Source of the DNA: a virus
Length of the DNA: 64,000 bases
Direction: 5' to 3' (one strand)
IMG/VR virus record: IMGVR_UViG_3300003323_000950
Coordinates: 1 to 64,000 of that record
Within the stretch, counting starts at the first letter, position 1. The number at the start of each line of letters is the position of its first letter. Below are positions 15,109-22,638 of this stretch, one piece after another. The position numbers were made by a program, and so were the translations under genes. A model generated the notes under the pieces. The model saw only the letters and a program-made list of their open reading frames with translations. It did no database searches and had not been told where the DNA came from.

Positions 15109-15563
15109 GTTTGTCGCTCGGTGTAGTCTTTGACAGCCTTACGAACTGAATCGTCGAATATCTTGTATAAGCTTCCCACCATTGTCAATTCTTGATTCCG
15201 CGCTTGGGTTAGGGCCTGAATAATGGATTCTAAATCCCATCCGTACGCCATCGATTTCTTTTTCAATTCGATCAAACAGTTGTCGATCACCATGAAAAGT
15301 ATTTGTATCAGTCCACGCGTGCTGCAGACAATCGGCAAAGGTCCAACGTGGTTGATTCGGTGGATTAAGTCGTTCGACTCGTCTATGTGCTGTTTCTTTA
15401 TTGCCTCCAATTCCTCCAGGTGCTTCTGCTGCATTAAATGCAATTGCATTTGATGTTTGAGTAGAAGCTTTTTTACGGCGCGGGCGAGGAATAGCAGATG
15501 TAGCGGCAAAGAAGCAAGCAAGCCAAGCAAGAACATCCCGAATAGCATCAGGTAAAAGTTCAC
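15105..15563 (-). CDS. Membrane-anchored coiled-coil protein, 152 aa
   Basis: The GTG start overlaps the upstream stop as GTGA. Residues ~3-27 are a membrane helix (FYLMLFGMFLLGLLASLPLHLLFLA), followed by a strongly charged coiled coil (HLMQQKHLEELEAIKKQHIDE). The topology resembles an i-spanin or a phage membrane-bound accessory protein. It is coupled to the u-spanin candidate by an ATGA-type overlap. Confidence 0.55.
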   Translation of the reverse strand: MNFYLMLFGMFLLGLLASLPLHLLFLARAVKKLLLKHQMQLHLMQQKHLEELEAIKKQHIDESNDLIHRINHVGPLPIVCSTRGLIQILFMVIDNCLIELKKKSMAYGWDLESIIQALTQARNQELTMVGSLYKIFDDSVRKAVKDYTERQT

Positions 15564-16096
15564 GGATTAAAAATGTTTCGGATTTCATTACATAATTTTA
15601 AAAATGGTTTCGCGGCTATTAATACGAAGTAGGCAACCAATTTAATGGTGTTGATGTCGAAGCCGCCCGGCAGGACATCGTCATTATAGCGCAAAACGAA
15701 ATCAAAAAGTGTTGCCACCTCCAAAACGATAAAGCAGATCACATTCGTCCTGTTTTTGGGCATGAAAATGCATACCAAAAAAAGAATTGTGGCCTGGTAG
15801 ATAATTCTGGATACATGTTCGGATGACAAGTAAACGACCCACTCGGCTGGTATTTGCTTGTCTGAAAGAGGAAACTTGTACAGTTTTTCTGCCGGCACAA
15901 CGTTATGAATAACCATAACGCCGACGCCGGCATACATCATAATCTGTAGCACCTGTTCCTTATTGCGAACCAGCATTCCCCATACATACGCCGGCCTGCT
16001 CTTCAGCCATCGCATAAAATTATGGTATACCGCAAAAAATAGCTGTATGACAGCTGCGGTATTATGCTTTACGATATGTACGAGTGTGGTTATCAA
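15560..16096 (-). CDS. Multi-pass membrane protein, 178 aa
   Basis: Several hydrophobic segments are visible (IMMYAGVGVMVIHNVV, IIYQATILFLVCIFM, VICFIVLEVATLFDFV, LVAYFVLIAAKPF), about four membrane spans. The first codon of the frame is TTG, so the true start may be a few codons away. It may be a holin or envelope protein, since it lies in the lysis region; no family was recognised. Confidence 0.5.
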   Translation of the reverse strand: MITTLVHIVKHNTAAVIQLFFAVYHNFMRWLKSRPAYVWGMLVRNKEQVLQIMMYAGVGVMVIHNVVPAEKLYKFPLSDKQIPAEWVVYLSSEHVSRIIYQATILFLVCIFMPKNRTNVICFIVLEVATLFDFVLRYNDDVLPGGFDINTIKLVAYFVLIAAKPFLKLCNEIRNIFNP

Positions 16097-16122
16097 AGGG
16101 GAATAAAGAAGGGTCTAAAACT

Positions 16123-16290
16123 TTAATTGCTGCCAGGTGGTTTGGTCGGCGGCGGTGTGATGGGCTTGCCGTTGTCGTCGTCGACACCGTTTGTTTCCGG
16201 CAGCTCGGGCTCAGGCACCGGCGTAGGCGCAGGTACGCAATCTTGAGTCTGTTCGTTTTCCGGTGAGGTCTCTTTAGGATCTGGTTCCAT
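16123..16290 (-). CDS. Proline-rich acidic peptide, 55 aa
   Basis: It begins MEPDPKETSPENEQT and is rich in Pro, Glu and Asp (VPAPTPVPEPELPE, ITPPPTKPP). It is likely disordered. It sits between two membrane-protein genes and fills an otherwise empty 200-bp gap. Function is unknown. Confidence 0.5.
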   Translation of the reverse strand: MEPDPKETSPENEQTQDCVPAPTPVPEPELPETNGVDDDNGKPITPPPTKPPGSN

Positions 16291-16300
16291 AAATTTTTAA

Positions 16301-16747
16301 TTATTGTTTTGTTCTTGCGACTAGCAAGGTAGCAGATAAAACTGAAAGAAACCCAACACTTCCTTTTAGTAGATTTATGTTATTGATATCGTGCTTTAAA
16401 ATATTAAGGCGTTGTTGGTATTTGGTAGACGACTTCTGATAATACTTCAGACTTTTATTCAGCGTTACGATATCTTCCTGGAGATCGCGTTCGGATGCTT
16501 CATGAACGCGTACTTGATTTGTAAGATATACTATCTGTGATTGTTCCTGAGTACACAATGAAGTTCTCAAGCGCTTATTTTCGGCATTGAGAACGCCGAT
16601 ACTGTCGAATAGATGGACTGATGTTTTTCGCGCGGCGTCGCGTTCTCGGACAAGGCGATTATAATCAGACTCGCTGATGATCCTATCTTGGCACCACGCG
16701 CTGAAGGCTCCGAATATAATTACGCAAAGAATCAACCCTTTTTTCAC
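16301..16747 (-). CDS. Candidate outer-membrane-side spanin partner or exported coiled-coil protein
   Basis: The GTG start lies inside the 3' end of the upstream gene (65-bp overlap). The N-terminus is an export signal (MKKGLILCVIIFGAFSAWCQ) with a Cys at position 19, but the preceding residues AW do not fit a classic lipobox. A long coiled coil follows (ARDAAR-, NAENKRLRTSL), ending in a hydrophobic tail. The overlap with a membrane-anchored upstream partner resembles Rz/Rz1 pairs; the identity is tentative. Confidence 0.5.
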   Translation of the reverse strand: MKKGLILCVIIFGAFSAWCQDRIISESDYNRLVRERDAARKTSVHLFDSIGVLNAENKRLRTSLCTQEQSQIVYLTNQVRVHEASERDLQEDIVTLNKSLKYYQKSSTKYQQRLNILKHDINNINLLKGSVGFLSVLSATLLVARTKQ

Positions 16748-17078
16748 AATCTGTCCTGGTTTTTTCGATGATCTTCTTCTGCTTATTGATGGTGAATGAC
16801 TTGTCTTTTGTGTCCCCCTCGTATATCGTAATCATGATGCTGTCTTCCTTGACACGGAATAAAAGTTCTTTTGTTAGCCGGCTGTATACATAAATGATGC
16901 TGTCCTTTTTCTGCATGACGCTATCCTGAATCTGCAGCGTGCTGTCCGTTTGGATAAGGATTTGATGTGTTTTCAGAGTCGACCGCTTCGCTTCATACGT
17001 CACAATCATGATCAAAATCAATATACCAACGGCAGCTATGACAAATTTATATTCCTTTAAAACATCACTTACTTTCAT
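16683..17078 (-). CDS. Candidate i-spanin (Rz-like) protein, 131 aa
   Basis: A membrane helix (FVIAAVGILILIMIVTYEA) at residues ~12-30 is followed by a charged periplasmic helix region ending RKRVDSLRNYIRSL-like. N-in topology with a coiled periplasmic domain fits i-spanins. Its 3' end overlaps the exported-protein gene 16301-16747, as spanin pairs often do. It lies three genes after the endolysin. Confidence 0.5.
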   Translation of the reverse strand: MKVSDVLKEYKFVIAAVGILILIMIVTYEAKRSTLKTHQILIQTDSTLQIQDSVMQKKDSIIYVYSRLTKELLFRVKEDSIMITIYEGDTKDKSFTINKQKKIIEKTRTDCEKRVDSLRNYIRSLQRVVPR

Positions 17079-17358
17079 ACTTATCGATTTTTTTACTCAA
17101 TTCTTCTATTCTTTGATCTCTCATCTCGTTGGCTTCTTTGATTTTCTCCTTCATCTCGTTGTCAAACTGTGCACGCTGCCTTCTTCCATCCAAATATTGC
17201 CACACGTTTAAAGCGACAAGAACAGAGCATATCCACTTCATTAGGTCGAAGAGGGCGTTTTGCTTAGCAAGTTCCTCCATGGCTCCGCCATTCATCGAAG
17301 GAATGACGGAACCATCAATTTGAAGAAGGATTGTGTATATGTATAATATAACTATCAC
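17065..17358 (-). CDS. Holin candidate, 97 aa
   Basis: GTG start overlapping the endolysin stop as GTGA. A short hydrophobic start (MIVILYIYTILLQ) and one strong membrane helix (LFDLMKWICSVLVALNVWQYL) are followed by a basic, charged helix (RRQRAQFDNEMKEKIKEA). This resembles BhlA-type or T7-type small holins in layout. Its position next to the endolysin supports a lysis role. Confidence 0.6.
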   Translation of the reverse strand: MIVILYIYTILLQIDGSVIPSMNGGAMEELAKQNALFDLMKWICSVLVALNVWQYLDGRRQRAQFDNEMKEKIKEANEMRDQRIEELSKKIDKYESK

Positions 17359-17849
17359 ACTACTTTAATGAAGCCCATTACATCAAGGCCGCTTTTATCT
17401 CCGCTGAGTGTGCGTGTGTGCTCAAATACCCGGTCACCGTTCCGTGATCCGCTCGCGCCAGTATTTCCTTCAATCGACATGAATGTTGTGTCGTTGATAG
17501 CCATGGATACTATACCAGCGTGCCCGTTGTAAGTAAGTTTTCCATCTTTGTACAAACCCCATATAACAAGCGATCCGAGAATAGGTTTATCGAATATGGT
17601 ATATCCGGCGGCTTTGAAGTTCTCAAGCGTCTTTCGAGTAGAAGGATCAAATAACTTCTTAAATGCTTCCGATTTCTCGGGGAAAGCCTTTCTGAAAACC
17701 ATCTGCGCAAAGCAGGCGCACCACGCATAGCCTGGCTGCCACTCTCCAAGGGCCTTCATCTCCTTTTCGAATTCAGGATCTTTGAATCCGGCATTGCCGG
17801 GTACCTCCAATTTGCCCAGGTAGGTTCGGGCTATTTCAATTTGCTTCAT
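17355..17849 (-). CDS. Endolysin, CHAP/NlpC-like amidase or peptidase (TIGR02594-type)
   Basis: A 164-residue peptidoglycan hydrolase. YAWCACF (C44) supplies the nucleophile, GHAGIV (H110) the general base and SIEGNT (E127) the third residue. It starts with an IEIARTYLGKLEVPG segment typical of the TIGR02594 group. There is no signal peptide, so it depends on a holin for release. It is immediately followed by the holin candidate and spanin candidates, which makes a lysis cassette. Confidence 0.88.
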   Translation of the reverse strand: MKQIEIARTYLGKLEVPGNAGFKDPEFEKEMKALGEWQPGYAWCACFAQMVFRKAFPEKSEAFKKLFDPSTRKTLENFKAAGYTIFDKPILGSLVIWGLYKDGKLTYNGHAGIVSMAINDTTFMSIEGNTGASGSRNGDRVFEHTRTLSGDKSGLDVMGFIKVV

Positions 17850-17854
17850 ATTTT

Positions 17855-18121
17855 TTAATTAACGGCTTGATCCCCGTTATGGCAAAGATAAACATCTCCG
17901 CCGGTAACAGATACAATCCTGCTTACCAGGATCGGATGATATCCTTTCGATAGCGCCACACCTGTCTGCGTCGCGCTGCCACCGGAATCCTTCAGAGTTA
18001 CAGTAGAATCAGCTGTCAGGTAGAATGTCACATTGTTTAACACTTTACCATTGAAGGTGATGTCGGCATCAACTGGAGTGTACTTTGTGAAGTATCGGCA
18101 TTGAAAAATAGGTCCTCCCAT
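17855..18121 (-). CDS. Hypothetical small structural-type protein, 88 aa
   Basis: Beta-rich sequence (VLNNVTFYLTADSTVTLKDSGG, ATQTGVALSKGYHPILV) without charged helices, as in small virion or fibre-associated proteins. It lies between the beta-helix tail protein and the endolysin with 12 and 5 bp of spacing. Its role is unknown; association with the fibre is a guess. Confidence 0.6.
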   Translation of the reverse strand: MGGPIFQCRYFTKYTPVDADITFNGKVLNNVTFYLTADSTVTLKDSGGSATQTGVALSKGYHPILVSRIVSVTGGDVYLCHNGDQAVN

Positions 18122-18133
18122 AAAATTTATTTT

Positions 18134-20701
18134 TTAAGTCATTTTTTCATAAGCAGAGTAAGCGCCTGAAACATCCATCGGCCATTTAACACCTTCATAA
18201 TCGTATTGCGCCATGTGGTGTATTCTGGTGAACGACTGCCGCGCCCGGAATGCTGGCGATGAAGTGCTGGTCAGGTGAAAATCATTATTCGCCTGATCTA
18301 CAAATCCAGGTGTCGCAATGTTCGTAGTGATGTAGTTGTTTACTATCCAGTTCGCCTGTGAGCTCACGTTTCCGTTTACGCCATATTGCGTTGTGTTGGC
18401 CGCAACAATCAAATTGTCCGCAGATATATACGGATTAACTTTTGTTGATCCCATGCCGGAATTGTAGAACATGTAAAAAGGCGGGTTCGTAGCTGAAGCT
18501 GGTATAATAAGCGTATTGTTGAAGAACTTAATAATTATGTCATTGAATCCTTCAACGTTGTTCGACGCCTGGCTAAATATGTTCGATGCAGGATTTGATA
18601 TTCGATTCACGAAAATATTGGAGAACACTTCTACGTTTCTACCCTTCGTTCCGGTTTGAGTCTGCATGAGCTCGGGAGCGGTAAGAATGAGATTTTGGTA
18701 GAATGCCACATCTCTGCACCCAGGGTTTATAACTATGCCGTCGCGCTGGCCGCTGTTGTTACGTAAGCCTGAATTCAAGAAGACGTTATTGTGGGCCTCT
18801 ACGTTATTGCAATTTCCGAACTGTATAGAATCGTTTCCGGAGTTCTCACAAATCACATTGTAAAGGCGGACGTTTGAAAGCGTTCCATAGTTGTCCGTGT
18901 CGCCAGTTCGCCCCAGATATAAGGATTCGTCGAGCATATCGTGGATGTACATCCGAAGCATCCATATCTTATTGAACTGGTAATTCGAATAGTTGATATC
19001 TGAATCGGCGAAGTTTTGTGCCTGTGCCGTGCATGAAGATCCTATTCGAGCATTTGAAGCGCCGCCCCGGCCGTCTACCTCGAATCCGGCCAGCGTAATA
19101 CCTTTTCCGGCGTTGGCCAGCGTAGTCGATCCGTCGTCTTCTATGCCGCGTAGGTATATGGATTGGCCAGCGGTCGATATGCCTGGCCCGAAGGTAAATT
19201 TGACAGCGTACTGCAGCGCGTCATCCGCGCAACCGTCGAAAAGAATATTCTGGCACTCGGTTACATTGAATGGATACGGGTAGCCATTGGTCTCTATGAT
19301 CATCTGTTTACCAGGAGTCTTTGATTTAAATATTACGTGAATAGGCAGGTTTTCATTCGTGCTTTTCGCCTTAATGGTGGTTATGGCGTTGGCGAAGTCT
19401 ATCGTGTTCGCGCCGTTCTTACCGGACCTTGTTCCATTACCGGTAGCCCATATTTTATATCCTTGCCGATCAACATTACCCAAGTCTGCAAAACCGCTAA
19501 ATCCACCCGAGTCCATATCCCATGTTACGTTTGCCTGCGCCTGGGTGAATATTGCGGGGAATACCGTTACCGCCCGCTTGAAATACCGCTCAAATGACAG
19601 CGTTCCTTTCGTAACGACTACACGAAGATCATAAGCCTTCATAGCAGTTGTAAATGTATAAAGAACAGATACGCCAACGCTGCTGGTTTCTTCTGCAAGT
19701 GTCTCAGAGTCTATGAGGGACCAAGTGCAATTATATCCGGTAGGAATATTCAGTGAACATCCGTTTGAAACTCCCACGCGCCATACATCTTTCAAACCAG
19801 TTGTCGTTATTTTCTCTCCTAACAAATTCGGTGTTGAGTCTCCAATGCCGATACCAGAAGATATTGCTGTTGTAGAGCCTCCAGTATTTGTTGCGGTTAC
19901 TGCGCAAGTAATCGTGGTGCCATCGTCTGCCCCAACGAGAAGGTATGTAGAAGATGTAGCGCCAGAAATATTCGTTCCATTACGGCGCCATTGATACGTA
20001 TATGAAAGTGTCGCTTGAGATGTCCATGTGCCGTTTGATGTGGAAAGCGTCTGGCCTACAGCGGGCGTTCCAGTGATTGCTGGCGGCACGGTGTTAACCG
20101 GGTTCGCTGGCAATACTGATGCAGTAGACGCTGATGTTGCCGGCGTCGATCCGCCAGTGTTGGATGCCGTCACGACAACGGTTATGGCTGTATTGTAGTC
20201 GGTGGTTATAAGCGTGTAGTTCGAGGCTGTCGCGCCAGATATATCACTTCCGTTACGCTTCCATTGGTATGTGTATGAAATTGTTCCCTGGCCAGTAAAC
20301 GTTCCATTGTTCGTTGATAGCGTGTTTCCAACTTTAGCGGTACCGCTGATTACTGGCAGCACTGTATTCAACGGATTTGCTGGCAGCGTAGTCAAAGAAT
20401 TAGAATCTGCCGAAGCTGATCCGGATCCATTGGTAGCCGTTACTGTACAGCTTAAAGCAGTATTATAATCAGCAGTAACAGGAGTATAATTTTGACTTGT
20501 CGCGCCGGAAATATTTACTCCATCTCTTTTCCATTGATATGTAAACGTTGGGGAGTTAGTCCAGGAGCCGACGCTTACTGACAAAGATGTTCCAACTTTT
20601 GGTGTTGCTGAAAGGCTGGGGGCAGCCTGATTAACCGGCGGTCCAATTCCGTTATTACCCGTTATTGAACCTGCTATGAATATTGAATTAGAGATCAGCA
20701 T
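18134..20701 (-). CDS. Tail adhesin with Ig-like repeats and right-handed beta-helix
   Basis: The start is taken at MLISNSIFIAGSITG; the longer frame to 20839 would overlap the promoter and terminator upstream. After a ~20-residue N-terminal segment there are three ~85-residue Ig-like repeats (each with TYQWKRxGxxISGAT and a VTATNxxGS ending) up to residue ~280. A linker domain follows, then a right-handed parallel beta-helix with many Asn and short turns (residues ~390-850). The beta-helix type is used by phage depolymerases and receptor-binding proteins. It shares its N-terminal design with the proteins at 58771 and 60640. Confidence 0.8.
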   Translation of the reverse strand: MLISNSIFIAGSITGNNGIGPPVNQAAPSLSATPKVGTSLSVSVGSWTNSPTFTYQWKRDGVNISGATSQNYTPVTADYNTALSCTVTATNGSGSASADSNSLTTLPANPLNTVLPVISGTAKVGNTLSTNNGTFTGQGTISYTYQWKRNGSDISGATASNYTLITTDYNTAITVVVTASNTGGSTPATSASTASVLPANPVNTVPPAITGTPAVGQTLSTSNGTWTSQATLSYTYQWRRNGTNISGATSSTYLLVGADDGTTITCAVTATNTGGSTTAISSGIGIGDSTPNLLGEKITTTGLKDVWRVGVSNGCSLNIPTGYNCTWSLIDSETLAEETSSVGVSVLYTFTTAMKAYDLRVVVTKGTLSFERYFKRAVTVFPAIFTQAQANVTWDMDSGGFSGFADLGNVDRQGYKIWATGNGTRSGKNGANTIDFANAITTIKAKSTNENLPIHVIFKSKTPGKQMIIETNGYPYPFNVTECQNILFDGCADDALQYAVKFTFGPGISTAGQSIYLRGIEDDGSTTLANAGKGITLAGFEVDGRGGASNARIGSSCTAQAQNFADSDINYSNYQFNKIWMLRMYIHDMLDESLYLGRTGDTDNYGTLSNVRLYNVICENSGNDSIQFGNCNNVEAHNNVFLNSGLRNNSGQRDGIVINPGCRDVAFYQNLILTAPELMQTQTGTKGRNVEVFSNIFVNRISNPASNIFSQASNNVEGFNDIIIKFFNNTLIIPASATNPPFYMFYNSGMGSTKVNPYISADNLIVAANTTQYGVNGNVSSQANWIVNNYITTNIATPGFVDQANNDFHLTSTSSPAFRARQSFTRIHHMAQYDYEGVKWPMDVSGAYSAYEKMT

Positions 20702-20751
20702 TGTAACAAGTTGTTTACTGATCAAAAATAGCCCAAAAGAATCGACACAAA

Positions 20752-20779
20752 AAAACCCAGGAATTTCTTCCCGGGTTTT
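20752..20779 (-). terminator. Strong terminator or attenuator in the leader of the adhesin gene
   Basis: On the minus strand AAAACCCGGGAA-GAAA-TTCCTGGGTTTT forms a 12-bp stem (one G-U) with a GNRA tetraloop, followed by further T residues. It lies between the promoter at 20813-20844 and the adhesin ATG at 20701. It could end the upstream operon or attenuate the downstream transcript. Confidence 0.8.
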
Positions 20780-20812
20780 AACCCTACTACTAAATGATGA
20801 TAATTTATATAA

Positions 20813-20844
20813 CAAATGTAACTTCAAATATTGTATCAACCAAA
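20813..20844 (-). promoter_or_regulatory. Promoter with operator half-site
   Basis: The minus strand has TTTG-N20-TACATTTG, a perfect consensus. The plus strand has TGTAACTTCAAA, so only one palindrome half is intact. The expected start site is about 25-30 bp before the terminator hairpin. Confidence 0.75.
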
Positions 20845-21093
20845 TGCCCCGCCGACAAAAAGCAGAAAAATACCAACAGATTGAAACACTAAAGTTATTA
20901 TCAGCATTCTGTAGCTGTCTTTAAATTGGTATTTAGCCTGGGTCAGGTTGTGGACAAGCCTCGGGTTATTATTTGGATTATTCATTTGTTGAATCGTCTT
21001 ATGCAAAAGACGGCGGTGAAATTCGAAGTGCCATATGCTGGCAAGCACCGGTAACGCCTGAATTATCAGGAACATGATCAAGTACACGTTCAT
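20836..21093 (-). CDS. Small membrane protein, 85 aa
   Basis: The ATG overlaps the stop of the KTSC gene (ATGA), which fixes the start at MNVYLIMFLIIQALPVLAS. A second hydrophobic helix lies at the C-terminus (MLIITLVFQSVGIFLLFVGGA), with a polar middle. Two membrane spans; function unknown. Confidence 0.6.
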   Translation of the reverse strand: MNVYLIMFLIIQALPVLASIWHFEFHRRLLHKTIQQMNNPNNNPRLVHNLTQAKYQFKDSYRMLIITLVFQSVGIFLLFVGGAFG

Positions 21094-21314
21094 TGTATTA
21101 CTTCTGTGGTTTTGATCCAATCGTGCTGGTTTTTGATCTTGTTGGAAACATACGATCCAGCCGAATCAGAGGCTATTAACTCCTCCCATTTGTCAATGGT
21201 GACGCGGAGATAGTTATACAACTTACCTCCTTTGTATTGAACTTGAAGAGTGGACGTTTTTTCATCGTATGCCACCCTTTCTACATTCGATGAATTTTCG
21301 ATTTTCTTGTACAT
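21090..21314 (-). CDS. KTSC-domain protein, 74 aa
   Basis: The whole sequence matches the KTSC pattern: SSNVERVAYDEKTSTLQVQYKGG, then YNYLRVT, then a C-terminal AGSYVSNKIK. KTSC domains are named after their conserved Lys, Thr, Ser and Cys region and occur alone or fused to RNA-related proteins; activity is not established. It is coupled to the membrane protein downstream. Confidence 0.8.
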   Translation of the reverse strand: MYKKIENSSNVERVAYDEKTSTLQVQYKGGKLYNYLRVTIDKWEELIASDSAGSYVSNKIKNQHDWIKTTEVIQ

Positions 21315-21319
21315 GGTTT

Positions 21320-21808
21320 TTAGTACTTAAGTCCGAAAACAAGCTTGGCGGCGTCACGGTTGTGTTCGTTTGAAGAGCCCTGCCAGCCGGTGAATTTTTT
21401 CATCTCCTCGGCATCCCACTTCCTGGTCTTGGGCTGCACCTGGCGGAAACGTATTCTCCTTTTATTCATGTATTCCATGAACAGAAATGCGTTCTCCTTA
21501 TTGCGGCCGACATCCTGGGCGATCTTCCGCATCATGCGCTCTGTAGTTCCTGGCCTTACGAATGCGGGCTCGTTAAGTTGCGGATCTTCGATGACGATCT
21601 CTAAATCGGTTTCGAAATCCAGTTCGCCTGGAAGAACGGTTTCTTTGGCGAGCTCTTCCTTGATTACCTTTTCGAATGTATCAAGCAGCTTGATAGTGCC
21701 CCAGAAGTCCAGTAGCATCAGCTTAACAAGGCGCTTCTTGCTGACCTGGTATATGGCAATCCCGGTGTTGCGGCCGGGATCTATACCTAAAAAAAATTTC
21801 TCTTTCAT
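21320..21808 (-). CDS. RuvC-like Holliday-junction resolvase
   Basis: An RNase H-fold nuclease of 162 residues. GIDPGRNTGIA holds the first acidic residue (D10), VIEDPQ the second (E74), and NEHNRDAAKLVFG the C-terminal Asp (D152) typical of RuvC. It would resolve recombination and replication intermediates before packaging. It overlaps the DnaC-like gene by 4 bp and is cotranscribed with the replication module. Confidence 0.85.
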   Translation of the reverse strand: MKEKFFLGIDPGRNTGIAIYQVSKKRLVKLMLLDFWGTIKLLDTFEKVIKEELAKETVLPGELDFETDLEIVIEDPQLNEPAFVRPGTTERMMRKIAQDVGRNKENAFLFMEYMNKRRIRFRQVQPKTRKWDAEEMKKFTGWQGSSNEHNRDAAKLVFGLKY

Positions 21809-22638
21809 CGTCTGCTCTTTGCGTCTTTACTGAATCGAATGACGTTGTATGACTCGCGCAGGCGGTCCCGGAAACGGGTACCATAACGCTCTTCCAGTTC
21901 ATCGGGACCAAGATTAGTAACGATGTGCGTGGCGTTTTGCGGTAGCTTGTTGTCATACCGATTCATGATAATCTCAGCCATCACATTCTTCTGGGTACCA
22001 AAAGAGTTTTGCCGCTCTTCTGTGCCAAGGTCATCGAAACATAGTCCTATCGAGGTCTGGCGCCATGGATTCGCGTTGGTTGGAACATCGATCATTCGAC
22101 TGTACCGGTTGATAACTGTCTCACTTTCTTCAACCATATCCTTAATCTTTCCCTCCATTAACCATTCGTTGCACACGTCGCGGCATTGCGCCATCCGATA
22201 CGACAAATTCTGGTTGTGAAAGAAGAACGACATAATGTGCGACTTGCCGCAGCCGGATGGACCCATGAGAAGTATTCCCTTTTTGAGGTCGTATTTTTCG
22301 GTGTTAAACGCCGGATCCTTCGCGAAATAAAGGCAAAGCCTGTGCACGAGCTCGTTGTTGTCATCATCGACCTTGTATGGCTTTCCAGTTCTGGATCGAG
22401 TCAAAAGAAGCTGCTGGTACATGTGACTGGCGGTGACGTATCCGATAGGCTGTTGCTTGATTTTCTCAAACCATTCTTTCTTGTTCTGCTCTACCCACTT
22501 TTCCTCGCGGGCAAGGCGCAGGGCCTCCGCAGTCTCCTCGGGCGTCAGGACTATATCGCTATATTGGTTTTTCGTAGTCAATTGACCCGGGTCTGATAAC
22601 GGCGCTAATTGCTCCATTCGTGCTTTTAGTGGATGCAT
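21805..22638 (-). CDS. DnaC-like helicase loader (AAA+ ATPase)
   Basis: A 277-residue AAA+ protein. Walker A is GPSGCGKS (126-133), Walker B is LCFDDLG (199-205), and a sensor-like IVTNLGPDEL followed by RYGTRFRDRLRE supplies the arginine finger region. The N-terminus is a helical segment that may bind helicase. The family loads the replicative helicase at the origin. It follows the initiator gene with an 80-bp overlap; the helicase itself was not seen. Confidence 0.87.
   Translation of the reverse strand: MHPLKARMEQLAPLSDPGQLTTKNQYSDIVLTPEETAEALRLAREEKWVEQNKKEWFEKIKQQPIGYVTASHMYQQLLLTRSRTGKPYKVDDDNNELVHRLCLYFAKDPAFNTEKYDLKKGILLMGPSGCGKSHIMSFFFHNQNLSYRMAQCRDVCNEWLMEGKIKDMVEESETVINRYSRMIDVPTNANPWRQTSIGLCFDDLGTEERQNSFGTQKNVMAEIIMNRYDNKLPQNATHIVTNLGPDELEERYGTRFRDRLRESYNVIRFSKDAKSRR

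Noticed and set aside
15139-15588. Alternative minus-strand frame MKSETFLIREL over the membrane coiled-coil gene
   Set aside because: The other frame has a clear membrane helix and coiled coil and is coupled by GTGA; this one is a shadow.
20701-20839. N-terminal extension of the adhesin gene to 20839
   Set aside because: It would cover the promoter and the terminator hairpin, and its residues do not look coding.
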